Positions 1-12,700 of a stretch of DNA of 64,000 nucleotides are shown here, in pieces. Source of the stretch: Blastomyces gilchristii SLH14081 (Eukaryota; Ascomycota; Eurotiomycetes; Onygenales; Ajellomycetaceae); the NCBI RefSeq assembly GCF_000003855.2, contig NW_003101672.1, forward strand, positions 1,072,134 through 1,136,133. The letters are read 5' to 3'. The position numbers and the translations under genes were made by a program. Every line of letters begins with the position of its first letter. Position 1 is the first letter of the stretch. The notes under the pieces were generated by a model, which was not told the origin of the DNA, did no database searches, and saw only the letters and a program-made list of their open reading frames with translations.

Positions 1-1284
1 TGTTGAAGATAAGCTCGATGCTCAGAGACTCAAAGAGCTTGGTGGCCACAGCTACAACGTTGCTCGACAACAAAAGTCCTATGAAGAGTCGATCCGACGC
101 ATTTGGGAAGCACAAAAGTCAAGCTTATCCTCAACGATCGAACATTCGGATGAGGAAAGTGACCTTGACCGCGATGAGCCAGATGAGATATTTGCCAAAC
201 CAAGGGCCAGGTCAGAACGGCCTACTCCAGGGCTGAGCCGACCAGATGACGAGACGACCAGCCAATTCAGCCGCATGAGCACGGCCAGCCAGACTGGCAA
301 AATTATGAAAATTACTCGCAAAATACCTAACTCGAAAGGCGGCTACGATGAAGTCCAGGAGATTGTCAAGGATCCGCGCGTGATCAAACAATACGTCAAG
401 CAGCGACATGAGGCCGAAGCGCGAAACTTAATGTAAGCAGTTTCATTGCCCAATTTCTTTAAAGATAAAAAGCTAACATTTGTAGACTGGGGGATATTAA
501 ACCAACCGGCGATCCTGAAACGGATGCGCGGCGGATGAAACAGTGAGTCTCTCTACAGTTCCATGTAAAAAGAAAGAAGAACAAAGAAGAACAAAATATC
601 AGATTTGGAGTCACTTTTGTTCAAACTAAAGTTGCCATTGCATCAAATAATTTGCTGCTTTCAGCTTAGCCTAGAACAAAAACACCCGGTCCTTTTGCAT
701 GGAACTACCCACCTATGTTACCTTATTTTTCAAAAAACAAGGCTAATACAAGTTAAACTAGGCTACAATTCGAGCTTCAACGCCTTCAACGTAACAAGGA
801 GCGGCGCCATGCCCGTGAAAGACAAAAAGGCATTACATCGGATAGCGCGTCACCCGGAGCTACGAATTCCCCCACTACTACCGGCCCCAAAGGAGGAGGA
901 ACCCAAAGAAAATGCGCAAATTGCGGCCAAGTCGGACACATCAAAACCAACAAAAAGTGCGCGAGATATTTTACTTAACTCCTGATAAACGCTACCCCTA
1001 AGTTTTTGCCCCTTGACGCACTCAACATTTTTCATGGCCCTGGATCCCAAAAGACTGCAACAAACCCACTCACCTTCCTGTACAGCAACATTATCAGTCT
1101 TTAATTCATCTTATCTATTTCACCACACCACATTATTTTGTAAACAAAACAACTAACATCTGGCCCCCTTTATTGCCATGGCCATCCAAACTCTAGGCTA
1201 TGTCCTCTCTTAAACGGCACGATGAAAGTCGAAGACGGCCTCAGCGGGTCCGCCTTTGCCATGGGTGCACCTCCAGCGCTGTAG
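1..1284 (+). CDS. taf1: TFIID subunit 1 (TAF1), C-terminal part, cut by window start
   Basis: The scaffold subunit of TFIID, which binds TBP and core promoters in the nucleus. Only the C-terminal end is present. The reading frame is open from base 2. Proposed exons are 2-432, 486-542, 762-956 and 1197-1284, all with GT...AG introns that keep the frame. The protein has an acidic/Ser-rich stretch (HSDEESDLDRDEPDEIF), a basic segment around 'KITRKIPNSKGGYDEVQEIVKDPRVIKQYVK', a charged helix (LQRNKERRHARERQKG), and a CCHC-like zinc knuckle beginning CANCGQVGHIKTNKK. The knuckle's last Cys lies across the final intron, in the exon starting 'LCPLLNG'. A knuckle followed by a short tail is typical of fungal TAF1. 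The last intron is long (240 nt) with a weak 5' site (GTGCGC); reading through it gives a different tail. The gene converges on the kinase gene downstream. I am confident of family and strand, less so of the last splice site. Confidence 0.85.
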
Positions 1285-2339
1285 AAACGTTGCGAAAAGC
1301 CGCTTCACTCACCCACCCGCCCCCCCCTTCCTTTACGTTGTCGACATTTGATGAACCCTAGAGTCGAACTTTCGCATCCCCTCTCCTCAAAAGGTCGGAA
1401 TTCAAGCTCTCAACCTGCGTCTCCGCCGGTACTCGACGTCTGCGCTGTTTCGTCAACCTTCGGTATCCCACCCTCCATCAGTTCCTTACCCGGCTTTGCT
1501 ATTCCCACTGTGTATGTACCCTAGCCTGGAAACCACTAATTACTTCTAAGGGGCTTTGAAATGCCCCCGCACCTGCTTTACATTTCCTCACGAGATGGCG
1601 CATCAAACTTGTCATCGATCGTTTTTCCTTGAATTTATCCCGGAACCTTCAACTTTGTGCAGTCATATATTTGCATCATACATACCCACTGGCATTAATT
1701 CTTTCGATATTTGAGTTGGCTCTTTTTCTTCCGCGGTTCCTTTTGTTTCTTCCATGGGTGTTTACGAATGAAGGTTGGACATTAATTTTCCAGGGGTTCA
1801 CAAGTAGGAGAGGCAATTTGGCATTCTTTTAGTTTTATTTTTAGTTTTCATTTTTAGTTTTCAGGAGGGCGGGTATACATTACGTACATATTTACCATAT
1901 ACAATTACATACCCCTAGTTTGCGGAGAGGGGGCAGTCGCGCAGGGTGAATTCAAGGACAATGAGAACATCTCTCAGACCCGTAATAAGTGTTCAATTCA
2001 ATCTGAGGCCTTTCTAACAGCTTTTTCGAATGAATTAGCCGCGAAAGGATGACTGACTTCTGAAAGATCGAAATTTAAACTAAAAATAAAACCTTTGTCT
2101 GTTTCCTATTCCTTGATAAGGAGCGGGGATGAATAATGAGAGGACCAAGTGGTTTGGTCGAACGAGTGACAGTCAAACAGAAAGGACTCGCATTAACCAG
2201 GGTTAACAAACCAGGACTCTATGAAACGAGACAAGAGAAACTCATGGCAATATAGTAATGAAAAACGTTCAGCAAGCGACGGTGGAGGAATAGCTCATGC
2301 TGGTTTCGCACGAAGACCAAAGGGCTGCCCTATCTCAGT
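1285..2339. other. Convergent spacer between taf1 and the kinase gene
   Basis: This holds the 3' flanks of two convergent genes. It has a C-rich run near 1320, T-rich stretches at 1620-1860, and no reading frame that looks coding. No RNA gene or repeat with defined ends was seen. Confidence 0.5.
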
Positions 2340-5300
2340 TCAACTCTCTCCAAGGCCGATCAAAGATCTCCCACGATCGGTCTCAAATCCGAGTAAAAAA
2401 TCTTTCGGCCGTCGGTATGTATACCCCAGAAAGGCTCCCCGCTTCCTCAGATTGAGCGCCTGTCGTCCAATTATTTCGTCGCGCAAAATCTTGTCTCTGG
2501 GTCTCTTCTTCTCTTTCCTTTTCTTCTGCCATTTTTCTTGTGCAGCCTCTGGCCCCGGTTTTCCGTTCTGTTTCAATACTTCCTTCATGCTTGCAGCTTG
2601 AGGGCCATCAGTTTGGGCTCCGATATCCATCACTTGAACCGTGTGACTTGAATCTAAGTTATTGGCTACCGGATTAGGGGCCTCGTTTTCAGGGCAGGTA
2701 TCCCCATGACTCGACCCATCCTCCATATCGCTAATCGGATCTTCGTCTTCAAAATATTTTGTATCTTCCCAGCTCTTCACTTTTGGAACAAACGGGGGTT
2801 TACGAGAATGCAGTTCTTCCCATCTAATACCTTTGAAAAAAGGATGGTCCTTAATATCACCCGCATCGTCCGGATAAACATAGTACCCCTGGTAATTTGT
2901 ACTCTGTTTATTCGATGGCCGATTGAGGAGCCCACCAGGAAGTTTTTTTGAATGCACATAGTCGTTGAGCATATATTTTTTCGAGCAAAGGCGGTATTCC
3001 TTTTCCTGAAGCATTTGTCCAATCAGGTCGATTGCTTCGGTCGAAATTAGCCTGTCAGAAGGTTTGTCATGTGGAAAGTATAGTGTTTCCGCGTGTTTCT
3101 ATGACAAGTTAGAATCTTGTTCCAAAATTGAAACATTCGCCTAAACGTACCAATATCTTAACTTTGGTGTCATGGCGGGTTTCTGCCGCAAACGGGGTGA
3201 ACCCATACAGACACTAGGGTAGTTAGCACAACTTCAAGGAAAGTGACAGGCAGCTAATTACCTCATAGAGAATCACGCCAACGCTCCACCAGTCACAGCG
3301 CCCATCATATAGATCGCCGCGTATAACTTCGGGTGCCATATATTGACTCGTACCCACTACGCTTCTAGCAAGCTTTCTCTTTTCCTTTCTGTTCCTCCAG
3401 CGCAGGATGTCATCGTTCGGACCAGGGCCCCAAATTTCGGGATGGCGATCTTCGCTTGCTCCAGAATTTGCAGATGACCTTTTCCGATCCTTCTCATTCT
3501 GACGTTCCGCAGCTTTAGCAACTTCCTCCCGATCCTGAAAATCACCTTCAACATGAATACCCAGTTTTTTAAGCAAAGAATGCCTGTGATTGTTGAAGTA
3601 TGACTGGTCATGGGACCAATGGCCATCGAAAGCAAGACCAAAGTCTGAAATCTTCAGATGCCCTGACGCGGATATAAGAAAATTATCCGGTTTCACGTCT
3701 CTATGTATCCATCGGAGTCTGTGGGCTTCCTCGATACAGAGAACCATCTCCGCCACATACCATCTAGTGACATCTTCAGAGAGGATATTTTTTCGAATCA
3801 GGAGTCCCAGGAAGTCTCCCCCAATCATATAATCCATCACAAGATACAGGTTATTCACGTCCTGGAAGCTCGCAATAAGTGGCACAATCCATCTTGATTT
3901 TTCGGAGGCAACCAGGAAATCCCTCTCAGCGCGAAGATGTCCCTCTTGACAGTTCCGCAACATTTCGGATTTGCGAATGACTTTCATTGCGTACACTTCT
4001 TTTTTCATTTTGCTTATATCTCTTCGACGTGAGGCTCTTCCGTCCACTGCAGATCTCAACGCGTCTATCGTACTAGCTTTGATATAACTTAAGTCACTCC
4101 TGGCGGGTGATTTATTGGCCTCTGTTGCTGCGGTCTGATGTTCTTCAGTATTCTTTTCCTTAACAAGGCGTACGACCCCGAAACTACCCTTCCCGAGGAC
4201 TTTAATGACTTCATAGCCAGCGATAGAGACACTCTCTCCGTTTCTTAGAAAGTTGGAACGAGTTTTGAGGACACGCTCCTGGCGTAAGTACTCAGATTCC
4301 TGCCGATTCCATGCCTGTCTGGCTTTTGCTCGCTCTTCTAAAGTTAGTGGCAACGAGTATAATCTTTCTTCCAATTCGCGGTGTCGTTTAGCGCGTGGTG
4401 TTTCGTCCGAAAAAATGGCATTGAAATGCGTTTCAAAAAATATTTTTGCTGTTGCAGTAGCTTCGACTGTTAAAATGGAAGGAACAACAGGAGGTACCTG
4501 ATCAGTCCGGCGTGATTTCTTGTCAAAACTAGTAGAGACCATAACAGCTTTATCCTGTGCTTGGTTATTTGCCTCTGAGCGTGCTAGTTTCGTAAACTGT
4601 AGTGAAATAGGTGAACCATCAGATGTTGGACTTGTTGACTGGCTAAAGGGGGATGAGCCGCTCCCACTTTGGGTGGCGGTGGAAGGATCAGAGTCATTTT
4701 GCTCTTCATGCCCTGGGTTGCCAGCCCCAGCAGCATTGGAAGGGGGGAGGGAAAACGCGCCAGAGATACTAGGTATTCCGGGCCTTGACCGTAGATTGGC
4801 ACGATGAACTACTGTCGGTTGGCCAAAAGGCATTGAGAATTTGTGAGATATCAGATGTGAGAGTCCAGATGTGGAGTGGCTCCGGCGAACCCCGAATACC
4901 GGATGCCTGCCATTAGTTCCTGTATAATCAACAGTCTGTGCAGTATCCAGGTTATTTTCTTGATAGGGGCGAAATTCCTCTCGGGCAACAAACGGAGATA
5001 TTGCTGCTAATTGCGAAAACGCTCTAGTAGGTCCTTCACGCATCGATGTCGTAGCTGAGCTATTTGTCTCCAATTCGCCGGAGGTTATTTGGGCTGATCC
5101 AGGTTCATCAGCCGTAGTGGTTTCAGCTAAAATGATGGGATCTAATCCTGGGCGACTTGGGCTGTTCTGACAAAAGCCTCGTCTCGTGGGGGATCGAAAG
5201 TCCCTGCGATCTAACTCGCTGTCAGTGGCGTGAAAGAAATTGAAAAAAGGATATTGGATAGGATGTAGATTAGTACCTCCGCTACCTCGAGTCTTCAGCA

Positions 5301-5508
5301 TATATAACAGACTCGAGCTTTTTCTTTTGAGAAATGCCTTCACTTTTGCCTTGCCGCTAGGATTCGCGAGGATGCTATCGGGTGTTGATGCTGGGGAATC
5401 ACTGCGCACTGCTTGTGTATCACCGTCGAGTATGATGACCTTATTCGACGCCAGAAGACCGAAAAAACTTCTGGACGTTCGTATCTTCCGCTTTTGTCCC
5501 GGCGTCAT
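2340..5508 (-). CDS. NDR/LATS-family AGC serine/threonine protein kinase
   Basis: Three exons on the minus strand: 5508-3262, 3213-3151 and 3098-2340, with 48 and 52 nt introns, giving about 1022 aa. The first ~350 residues are Ser/Thr/Pro-rich and disordered. A conserved NDR N-terminal regulatory segment (around residues 355-415, FFETHFNAIF...LEERLYSLPLTLEERAKARQAW) is where Mob coactivators bind in this family. The kinase domain has the glycine loop GKGSFGVV (~440), VYAMKVIRK, HRDVKPDNFL (~600), DFGL (~622), a long Lys/Arg-rich insert before the activation loop, SVVGTSQYMAPEV (~718) with the NDR activation-loop Ser, and DWWSVGVILYE. The C-terminal hydrophobic motif FLGYTYRR (~992) is recognisable. 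The long N-terminus and the MAPEV (not IAPEV) loop differ from Cot1/Cbk1 and Dbf2/SidB, so I do not assign it to either. It probably acts in polarity, morphogenesis or cell-cycle signalling. Confidence 0.9.
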
Positions 5509-7403
5509 AATCCGTGTGAAATTCCACAGCCCTTCATTCGTGAACGAGTGTTAGTGAGGCGAGAATGGGGAAACCGAGTGCCTCTAATTTTGTACTTCAA
5601 CGATTGAATAGTAAAAGAACAAGTATGTATAATAACGACTATAGTCTCGATAAAGCGGTAAGAATGTCAAGTAGAGCTAAAGCGTTGGTAAAAGTCAGAT
5701 AGCCTGAAGTCACTGATGGTGTATCATATAAGAGAAGGACGGTCGCGTGGAATGTACGTTGCCTCTCGTAATTGGAAGTGATACCACGTTCGGGATAGGT
5801 AGGAACGATCCATGATACACAGATATCTCCAACAGTTACTCGAACGCGTGCCTTCCTGCAGAAAACGTAGATATCCTGGGCGGGCACAACCCAGATATAT
5901 GACACCGTAATGAGGAAGGAGCGTCATTTCCAGGTTGTCCGTCGAATTGTCGATATATCCATGTGCATATGGATAATATGACCAACTCTGACAGCAGAAT
6001 CCATTTATTGCTCAAATGACAAAAGCCATAGCCGCAGAATTGGCTTTCAGTTGCTGAATTTCGGTAAAGACATGCATCTTAAACATTTCTTGGGCCACAC
6101 GCAATCAGTCAACTGTAGGAGGTTTTGGGAAGTTCGATCCCTATATCAACCTCATGAGGGGCTGCCAAGTTGACCGGTGGGAGATTTACATCGGTGGCCG
6201 ACATGGATTGTAGCTCTTTCACCGCAGTAACATGATATGATCTCCTATCCTCCTTGGGTGTGGTCTCTGGGAGGCCAACGGTGGATTCTGTACCTCATAA
6301 TCGGTATCATGGAGTGACTCGTTTAATATTGATAGTAACCGCAACAGCGAAGAGAACAGCAGAATCGATGCCTGCATCCTGCTTGTCCAGCTCTCGAAAC
6401 CAGCCGTATCGATCAAGTTGGGCTTAACCAGAGCAGACTCCATGATGGCTCTGACTGTGTTAACCTGGAAGTGATTTCAACCACATCTCGCATTTGTCTA
6501 AGAATGGCCTTCTAGCCGGAGAAGGCTTTCCTAATCTGAGAGTAGCCATCAGGCCTCCGGGGAATGTTGGAAATCATATCAAAATATCTATTACGGGAGC
6601 CAAGGGTGAAAATAGAGGCCGTGAGCTCTAGTCAGAGCTTGATGCTAGGTCAGATATAAAGACATGGCGGGGAGTGTTGCAAAATATTATATTTGTGATA
6701 TTCGTTCAACGTCACAAACAAAAGGGGGAGGAGAAGCGTGGAGGCTCAAAATGGAACTAGTCGTCACGTGGGAGCTCTCTTTTCTGCAAAAATCCCGAAA
6801 AAATGTCTGCTAGGCGAGTGTATGGACGTTGATGTAGAAGCACAGAAGCACTTACTAAATATACCCCAGTGGTAATATCGAATCACATATCTACAAGATA
6901 CAGCGACGAGCACCGTGCACTATAAATGCATGCATGAATTGATCAAGTTTCCAGTTATGTATGCCAAAGGGAAATGGAATTTCATGAAATTTCGAGTTAA
7001 AATAAGAAAAGAAAAAGCAAAGAAAATCAAGCAATTTAAAAGTAGTACATACAATACCCAGTTCCTTTGCCAACTCCGTTATGATCTAATCATTCCTGAT
7101 AAATGCCCAGCGCAATGTACAAGTTATCTAAGGTACTTTGACCTCAGGAGTCAGCGGAAATTGCACTATCAGAACATTAAAGGTCTCAAAGCAAGGAAGA
7201 CAATAGGAAAAAAGGAGAAAAAAATCCCGGGGGAAAAAGGTCGAGGAACAAAAAAAGCGCAGCAATATAACAAAATGTGGCCTGTCCGATGAACAACTAG
7301 GCTGAATGATGAACAGGAAGCTTTTTGGACAGATGGTAGATACAAAGCAATCAGAAAAGGGAGAGAATACTAAGGGAAACAAGCACGGTGACTCTCCCTC
7401 TGT
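5509..7403. other. Spacer: kinase promoter and fpr4 3' flank
   Basis: The spacer carries the promoter side of the kinase gene and the 3' flank of fpr4. A CACGTG E-box lies at 6765-6770. On the minus strand, 6424 down to 6109 reads as a coding-like stretch broken by in-frame TAA and two TGA codons (see findings). The rest shows AT-rich spacer only. Confidence 0.4.
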
Positions 7404-9129
7404 CTATTTAATGTCAAGAAGTTTGACATCGAAAATCAGTTTCGAGTTGGCTGGGATTCCTGGGAGCGCTTTCTTGCCGTATGCAAGATGTGATGGAATT
7501 GTCACTCTTCGTTCACCTCCAACTGCCATGCCGGGGATTCCAATGTCCCAGCCCTTGATTACTTCTCCGCTACCAAGCTTGAATGAGAATGGTGGCCCCT
7601 TTTTGTTTGCTATATGAGCCGACTGTTAGTTATAAGTCTCAAAATAGTTATCCAATAGTATGGAAAGTGAGGGGGCCAAACTCACCATCAAAAACTTTGC
7701 CATTTTCAAGTTTTCCGATATATCGCATGAATACACGATCTCCCTTCTTCGCTACACGACCAGATCCAAGCTTCTTGTCATCCAGTTTGACTCCTTGGAC
7801 CTCCTTGACGCCGAGAGTGCCGGCCGAAGGCGCCTTCTTATCGCCATCTTTTTTCTCATCATCCTTCTTTGGAGGGGAAGGGGTAGGGCCCTGCTCAAGA
7901 TTTTTGGCAAATTGAACTTTTTTGTCAGACTTGGCCGGTTCTGATGTCTTCACTGGGATCTCCACGGCCTCGCCATTGTTTTTCTTCAGCTTCTTCTGCT
8001 GCTTCTTGCTAAGTTTTGGCTCGCCGTTAGTAGTGGTCTCGGGTCCCGACTTGAGTGCTTTCGACATGAGGTCGTCCAAGTTAGCACCTTCATCATCGGA
8101 ATCTTCTGCGGGGCGCTTCTTGCCCTTCTTCTTGTCCTTCTTGGCGGCAGCCTTTTCAGCTTCCTCTTCATCAGTGTCAATCTCAGTGATACGAGGGTCA
8201 TCCATATCATCAAGCTCATCGCTCTCATCGTCCTCGTCCATGAGATCCAATTCATCTTCGTCAGGGCTCAGATCATATCCGCCGTAATCATCCTCGTCGT
8301 CGCTACTGTCGTCCATATCTCCATGCTCATGAGAGGGCATGACATAGTTACCAGTAATGTAAACAGAGTGGGTACCGGTGACCTTGAAGAAGATGCGCTC
8401 GTGTTCGCCAACGACGAAATCGAGGGGTTGTTGGCAGTTCTACAAAATGGACGTATGGCGTTAGTTCATCAATAAACAAGAAAATGGAGGTTTGAGTGAA
8501 TCGCGAACAACCTTTGTAGGATCAAGTGTGCAAACAACGACCTCCTCCATTTCCAGTCCCTCAGAAATGTCACTGTCGACATCATCATCCCCAGTGGCCT
8601 TATCTTTACCCTTGATTAACTTAGAAATGGCCGCCTTGAGGTCAAAATCTTCTCCATCCGAATCGTCATCATCGGATTGATCAAGAAGATCTTTCAATGC
8701 AGCCGCCTCTCTAGCTTTCTTCAACTTGGCAGGGTCACTGGGCCCTCCGTTAGACTCATCCTCTGAATCTTCCATATCATCATCCTCGTCGCCATCCTCG
8801 CCATCATAATCCTCATCGTCAGAATCATCTTCGAGATCCATTCCTGGAGGTGGGCGGACGATCTTCAATGTAGCGCGTGGTGTCTTGCCCTCTGTTTCTG
8901 CATCAAACTCAGGTTGAGAATCGGGGTCGATGGCGGCCATGGTGACGCGAAACTAATGAAAGAGACATTATTTGATAAGTAAGACTTGAATAGAGGCTTA
9001 AATGTTATGTGCAAACATCAATGACCCAGCAATACATACCATAGCAGAGGCATCCGCTCCAGCAGGGATCAAGATACCGCCCGGCGGCACTTTCACAGCA
9101 TAAAGCGCAACAGGGTGAGTTGAAGACAT
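7404..9129 (-). CDS. fpr4: FKBP-type peptidyl-prolyl isomerase, nucleoplasmin-like N-terminus (Fpr3/Fpr4 type)
   Basis: Nuclear/nucleolar prolyl isomerase and histone chaperone; yeast Fpr4 isomerises prolines in the histone H3 tail. Four exons: 9129-9040, 8952-8512, 8439-7686 and 7609-7404, all phase-consistent, about 496 aa. The start at 9129 ([17 protein letters not shown]) begins the nucleoplasmin-like fold, which continues through '[21 protein letters not shown]' and '[33 protein letters not shown]'. Two long Asp/Glu stretches flank it, then a Lys-rich segment ([20 protein letters not shown]). The last ~105 residues are the FKBP domain: [93 protein letters not shown]. Binding-pocket residues (Tyr, Phe, Asp, Val-Ile-Trp, Tyr) are all present, so it should be active and FK506-sensitive. 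The gene diverges from rev1. Confidence 0.92.
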
Positions 9130-9709
9130 GTTGAACTTGACGGAGAGGCAGGAAGGAAAATCAAAGCTGTCAGAAACCAGGAAAAAACTCTATGGCCACA
9201 GCTCGAAAGAGGAATGAGACCAGGAGTGAAGAACGTAGTTGGTTGTTGTGCGGGAGAGACCAACACGGGATTTCAAAGGGCAAAAAAAATAAAAATAAAA
9301 ATAAAAAGTCAACAGCAGCAAATTTATTAAAGTTTCTGCGACAAAATTTCAAGCCAATGATAAGCTACAGAATCTATAGAGTAGGGTATTTTTGACGCTA
9401 GGTTAATTTCAGGTTAGGCTCAAATCTGGACCCATTCAAACCATGCGCTTATTGGTTTTATGCGCCCGCTTGAAGCGTTAAAACTGCGCGACGGTGAGCG
9501 CTGATTAATTAAATACACGTGATCACGCCTCACGTCGCCACACACCTACCCTCCAACAACGCGCCTGCGTGTCGTTCTAACAAACTTGGAACTGCTTGCC
9601 TCTGCCGGATGGATGATTTCCAACTGCAGGCTTGTCGCATCCCTTGGACTGTGCACATTGTGCTGAATAGTGCTGCTGGATATGCTGTTGTCCTCTCACA
9701 TGCCCCACT
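9130..9709. promoter_or_regulatory. Divergent promoter region of fpr4 and rev1
   Basis: About 580 bp separate two divergent start codons, so both promoters must lie here. A CACGTG E-box is at 9516-9521, followed by another CACGT at about 9531. An A-rich AAAAAT run lies at 9287-9308. No TATA box is convincing. An open frame continues from rev1 back to 9519 but does not look like the conserved Rev1 start. Confidence 0.45.
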
Positions 9710-12700
9710 ATGGGCTCTAGACTCGAATCAGGTTCTAATGCCGTGCGGAAGCGAATCGAGAACCGTGAGTAATACCGTTCTCTCTACAGGCGACCTTTCA
9801 TTCCCTTCCGCTAATCAGTTTTCCATAGATGTATTTGACAATGAAGATGGGGAGGAATATCAGGGGTCAAGTTTTGGGGGGTTTGGCGACTATTTCCGAC
9901 GGAAGAAGCTCAAACTTCAGAACCTTGACGCGGAACTCCGTGCCTCATCGCCGCAAAACCCACCTATATTCCGCGGGGTGGTAGCGCACGTCAACGGTTA
10001 CACACAACCTTCTCTGAAAGATCTTCATCACTTGATCGTGAGCCATGGAGGAGGGTTTCTTCAGTATCTGGACGGGAAAACATCCGCCACTCATATAATT
10101 GCAAGCACTCTGACTCCAAAGAAGCGAGAGGAGTTTCGCAAATATCGCATTGTGAAGCCTGCATGGGTGGTTGAAAGTGTTAAAGCTGGACGCCTTTTGC
10201 CATGGGATAGTTTTAGGGTAGTGGATGAAGGGCAGTCCCAAAAAGTGCTGTTGTTTGGAGGCGATGGGCAAGTGCAAAGTCAGGTCAACACTCAAAGTCG
10301 AAGCTATAAAGATCAAACATATACGAGCTGGTATACGTCTCAAATAAAGTCCAAATCTCTTTATAATGACGATCATATGGAAATTACTGGCGCTACATCC
10401 TCAGCACACGGCATGGATGCAGGGACACCAGCGTCTACCCTACACAACGAGCTGCGGGGAACCCACTCCGATGCTACAATGGCCGTATTTCCTGCTCTTG
10501 ATACCACTCTTGACACTGGTGTAGTTAATCAGGCGATCACTCGTTCTAGTTCCCGTGAAACCTTGGAGGATCCTGAACCGCCTGATGAAATAGGGACTGT
10601 GGATCAAGTTACACTTCCCAAACCCGTTTCTGACAAATATAAAGAAAGTGACGCTCATTCTTCAATGACCCCGGAGGAATATAATGCACAACTTCTTTCG
10701 GCTCCTCATATGCGAAATTCAAGTGTTGTTAACCCCGAGTTCATACAACAGTTCTACCGGGAATCCCGTCTTCATCACCTGTCGACGTGGAAAGCCGAAC
10801 TCAAGGCTAAACTTCAGAGTGCGGCCCAAGAGAAAGGCATATCTCGGACGGCGAAGAAGCCTCATGTTACTGGAGCACGGAGATACATTTTGCACGTCGA
10901 TTTTGACAGCTTTTTTGCCGCCGTGTCAATACGAAAACATCCGGAACTAGTTGACCAACCTGTGGCTATCGCACACGGCACAGGTCCTGGATCCGAGATT
11001 GCGAGTTGTAACTATCCAGCACGTTCGTTCGGCATCAAAAACGGGATGTGGATGAAAGCGGCACTGCAAATGTGTCCAAACTTGAAAGTGCTTCCATACG
11101 ATTTCGCTGCATATGAACAGGCTAGTCGAGCATTTTATGAAGTCATACTCTCAATCGATGGGATTGTTCAAAGCGTTAGTATTGATGAAGCTCTAGTGGA
11201 TATCACAGGTGTCTGTTTAGATGCTGGTGGTTCGGATGGTCGTGGCATCTCGGAAGGCTCGATATGGCGGGAACAGGAAAAGGCTGATGAGATAGCACAA
11301 AATCTTCGCAATTCCGTTAAAGAGCGAACTGGCTGCAATATCTCTGTGGGTATCGGTGGCAACGTGTTGCAGGCCAGGGTTGCATTACGAAAAGCGAAGC
11401 CTGCTGGCCAATTTCAGCTTAAGCCCGACGCAGTCTTAGATTTCATCGGAACTCTTGCCGTGAAAGATCTTCCTGGCGTCGCTCACAGTTTGGGCGCGAA
11501 ACTTGAAGAGCTTGGCGTAACTTTCGTGAAGGATATCCGTGATCTTAGCAGGGAAAAATTGACATCTAGTCTAGGGCCCAAGACTGGGGCCAAACTATGG
11601 GATTTCGCACGTGGAATCGACAATACAGAAGTGGGAGTCCAAGCGCCTCGGAAATCGGTATCGGCTGAGATAAACTGGGGCATTCGATTTGTCAATCAGG
11701 CTCAGGCTGAGGAATTCGTCCAAAGTTTATGCGATGAACTCCATCGACGACTTGTTGAGAATCTCGTAAAAGGAAAGCAGCTAACCATGCGGATTATGAA
11801 ACGATCTGCCGATGCTCCTCTGGAACCTGTTAAACATCTAGGACATGGCAAATGCGATACGTTCAACAAAAGTGTCAACTTAGGGGTAGCTACTAATGCT
11901 AGCGACATTATTGGACGGGAGGCAATTACAATTCTGAGAGGATTCAAGTTCTCTCCAGGTGACTTGCGAGGCCTTGGGGTTCAAATGACGAAACTAGAAC
12001 CCGTTAAACAGAATCATGCGAGGGAATTGGATAGCAGCCAAAAGCAGATTAGTTTCAAACCGGCAAGTCCTACTCGACAACGCGAGACACCGATAGATCC
12101 TGATGAAATTAACACCCCTCGGAAAGGGGACACGACTAGCGAATATTTGCCCAAATCCCTCCAATCTGCTCCAGGTTTAACTGATGCCTCACAAAAGCCA
12201 TTGAATCTTACTGGGACGCAATTTGTGATGCCAACCCAGGTAGACCCGAAAGTGTTGACAGAGCTACCAATGGATATTCGATCAAAATTTGCTCCTAAGC
12301 AGACACATATTCAGGGGATTCAGTTTCATGGTGAATCTCCACGTGCAGACTCACCCTCTCCAGCTGCATATCTACCGCCTCAATCGCAACTCGATCCGGA
12401 CATGCTTGCTGAGCTACCTGAGGATGTTCGAGCGGAAGTCCTGGGTTATTACAAGCGACCTCTAAGTCCTCGCTCAGAATCGCCACAACTCGGCACACCA
12501 CGGCATAGTAAAGCTGCGATCTCAAAAGCTATCAAGAAAGCCATTACTCCCACAAAAGCAAGAGCCGGGCGTGCACGTGGACGGCCTAATAAAAACCTTG
12601 CTGGGAATAGCACCCTGATGCAATCTAATTTCATTCTTACACGGCCTTCAGCCGATCCGACCTCCGTCCAGGCAGATGTAGCCTCAGCTGCCTCACCCCA

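Noticed and set aside
7660..8287. Plus-strand open frames opposite fpr4
   Set aside because: They mirror the acidic GAT/GAA codon runs of fpr4 (Ser/Phe-rich shadows) and have no independent support.
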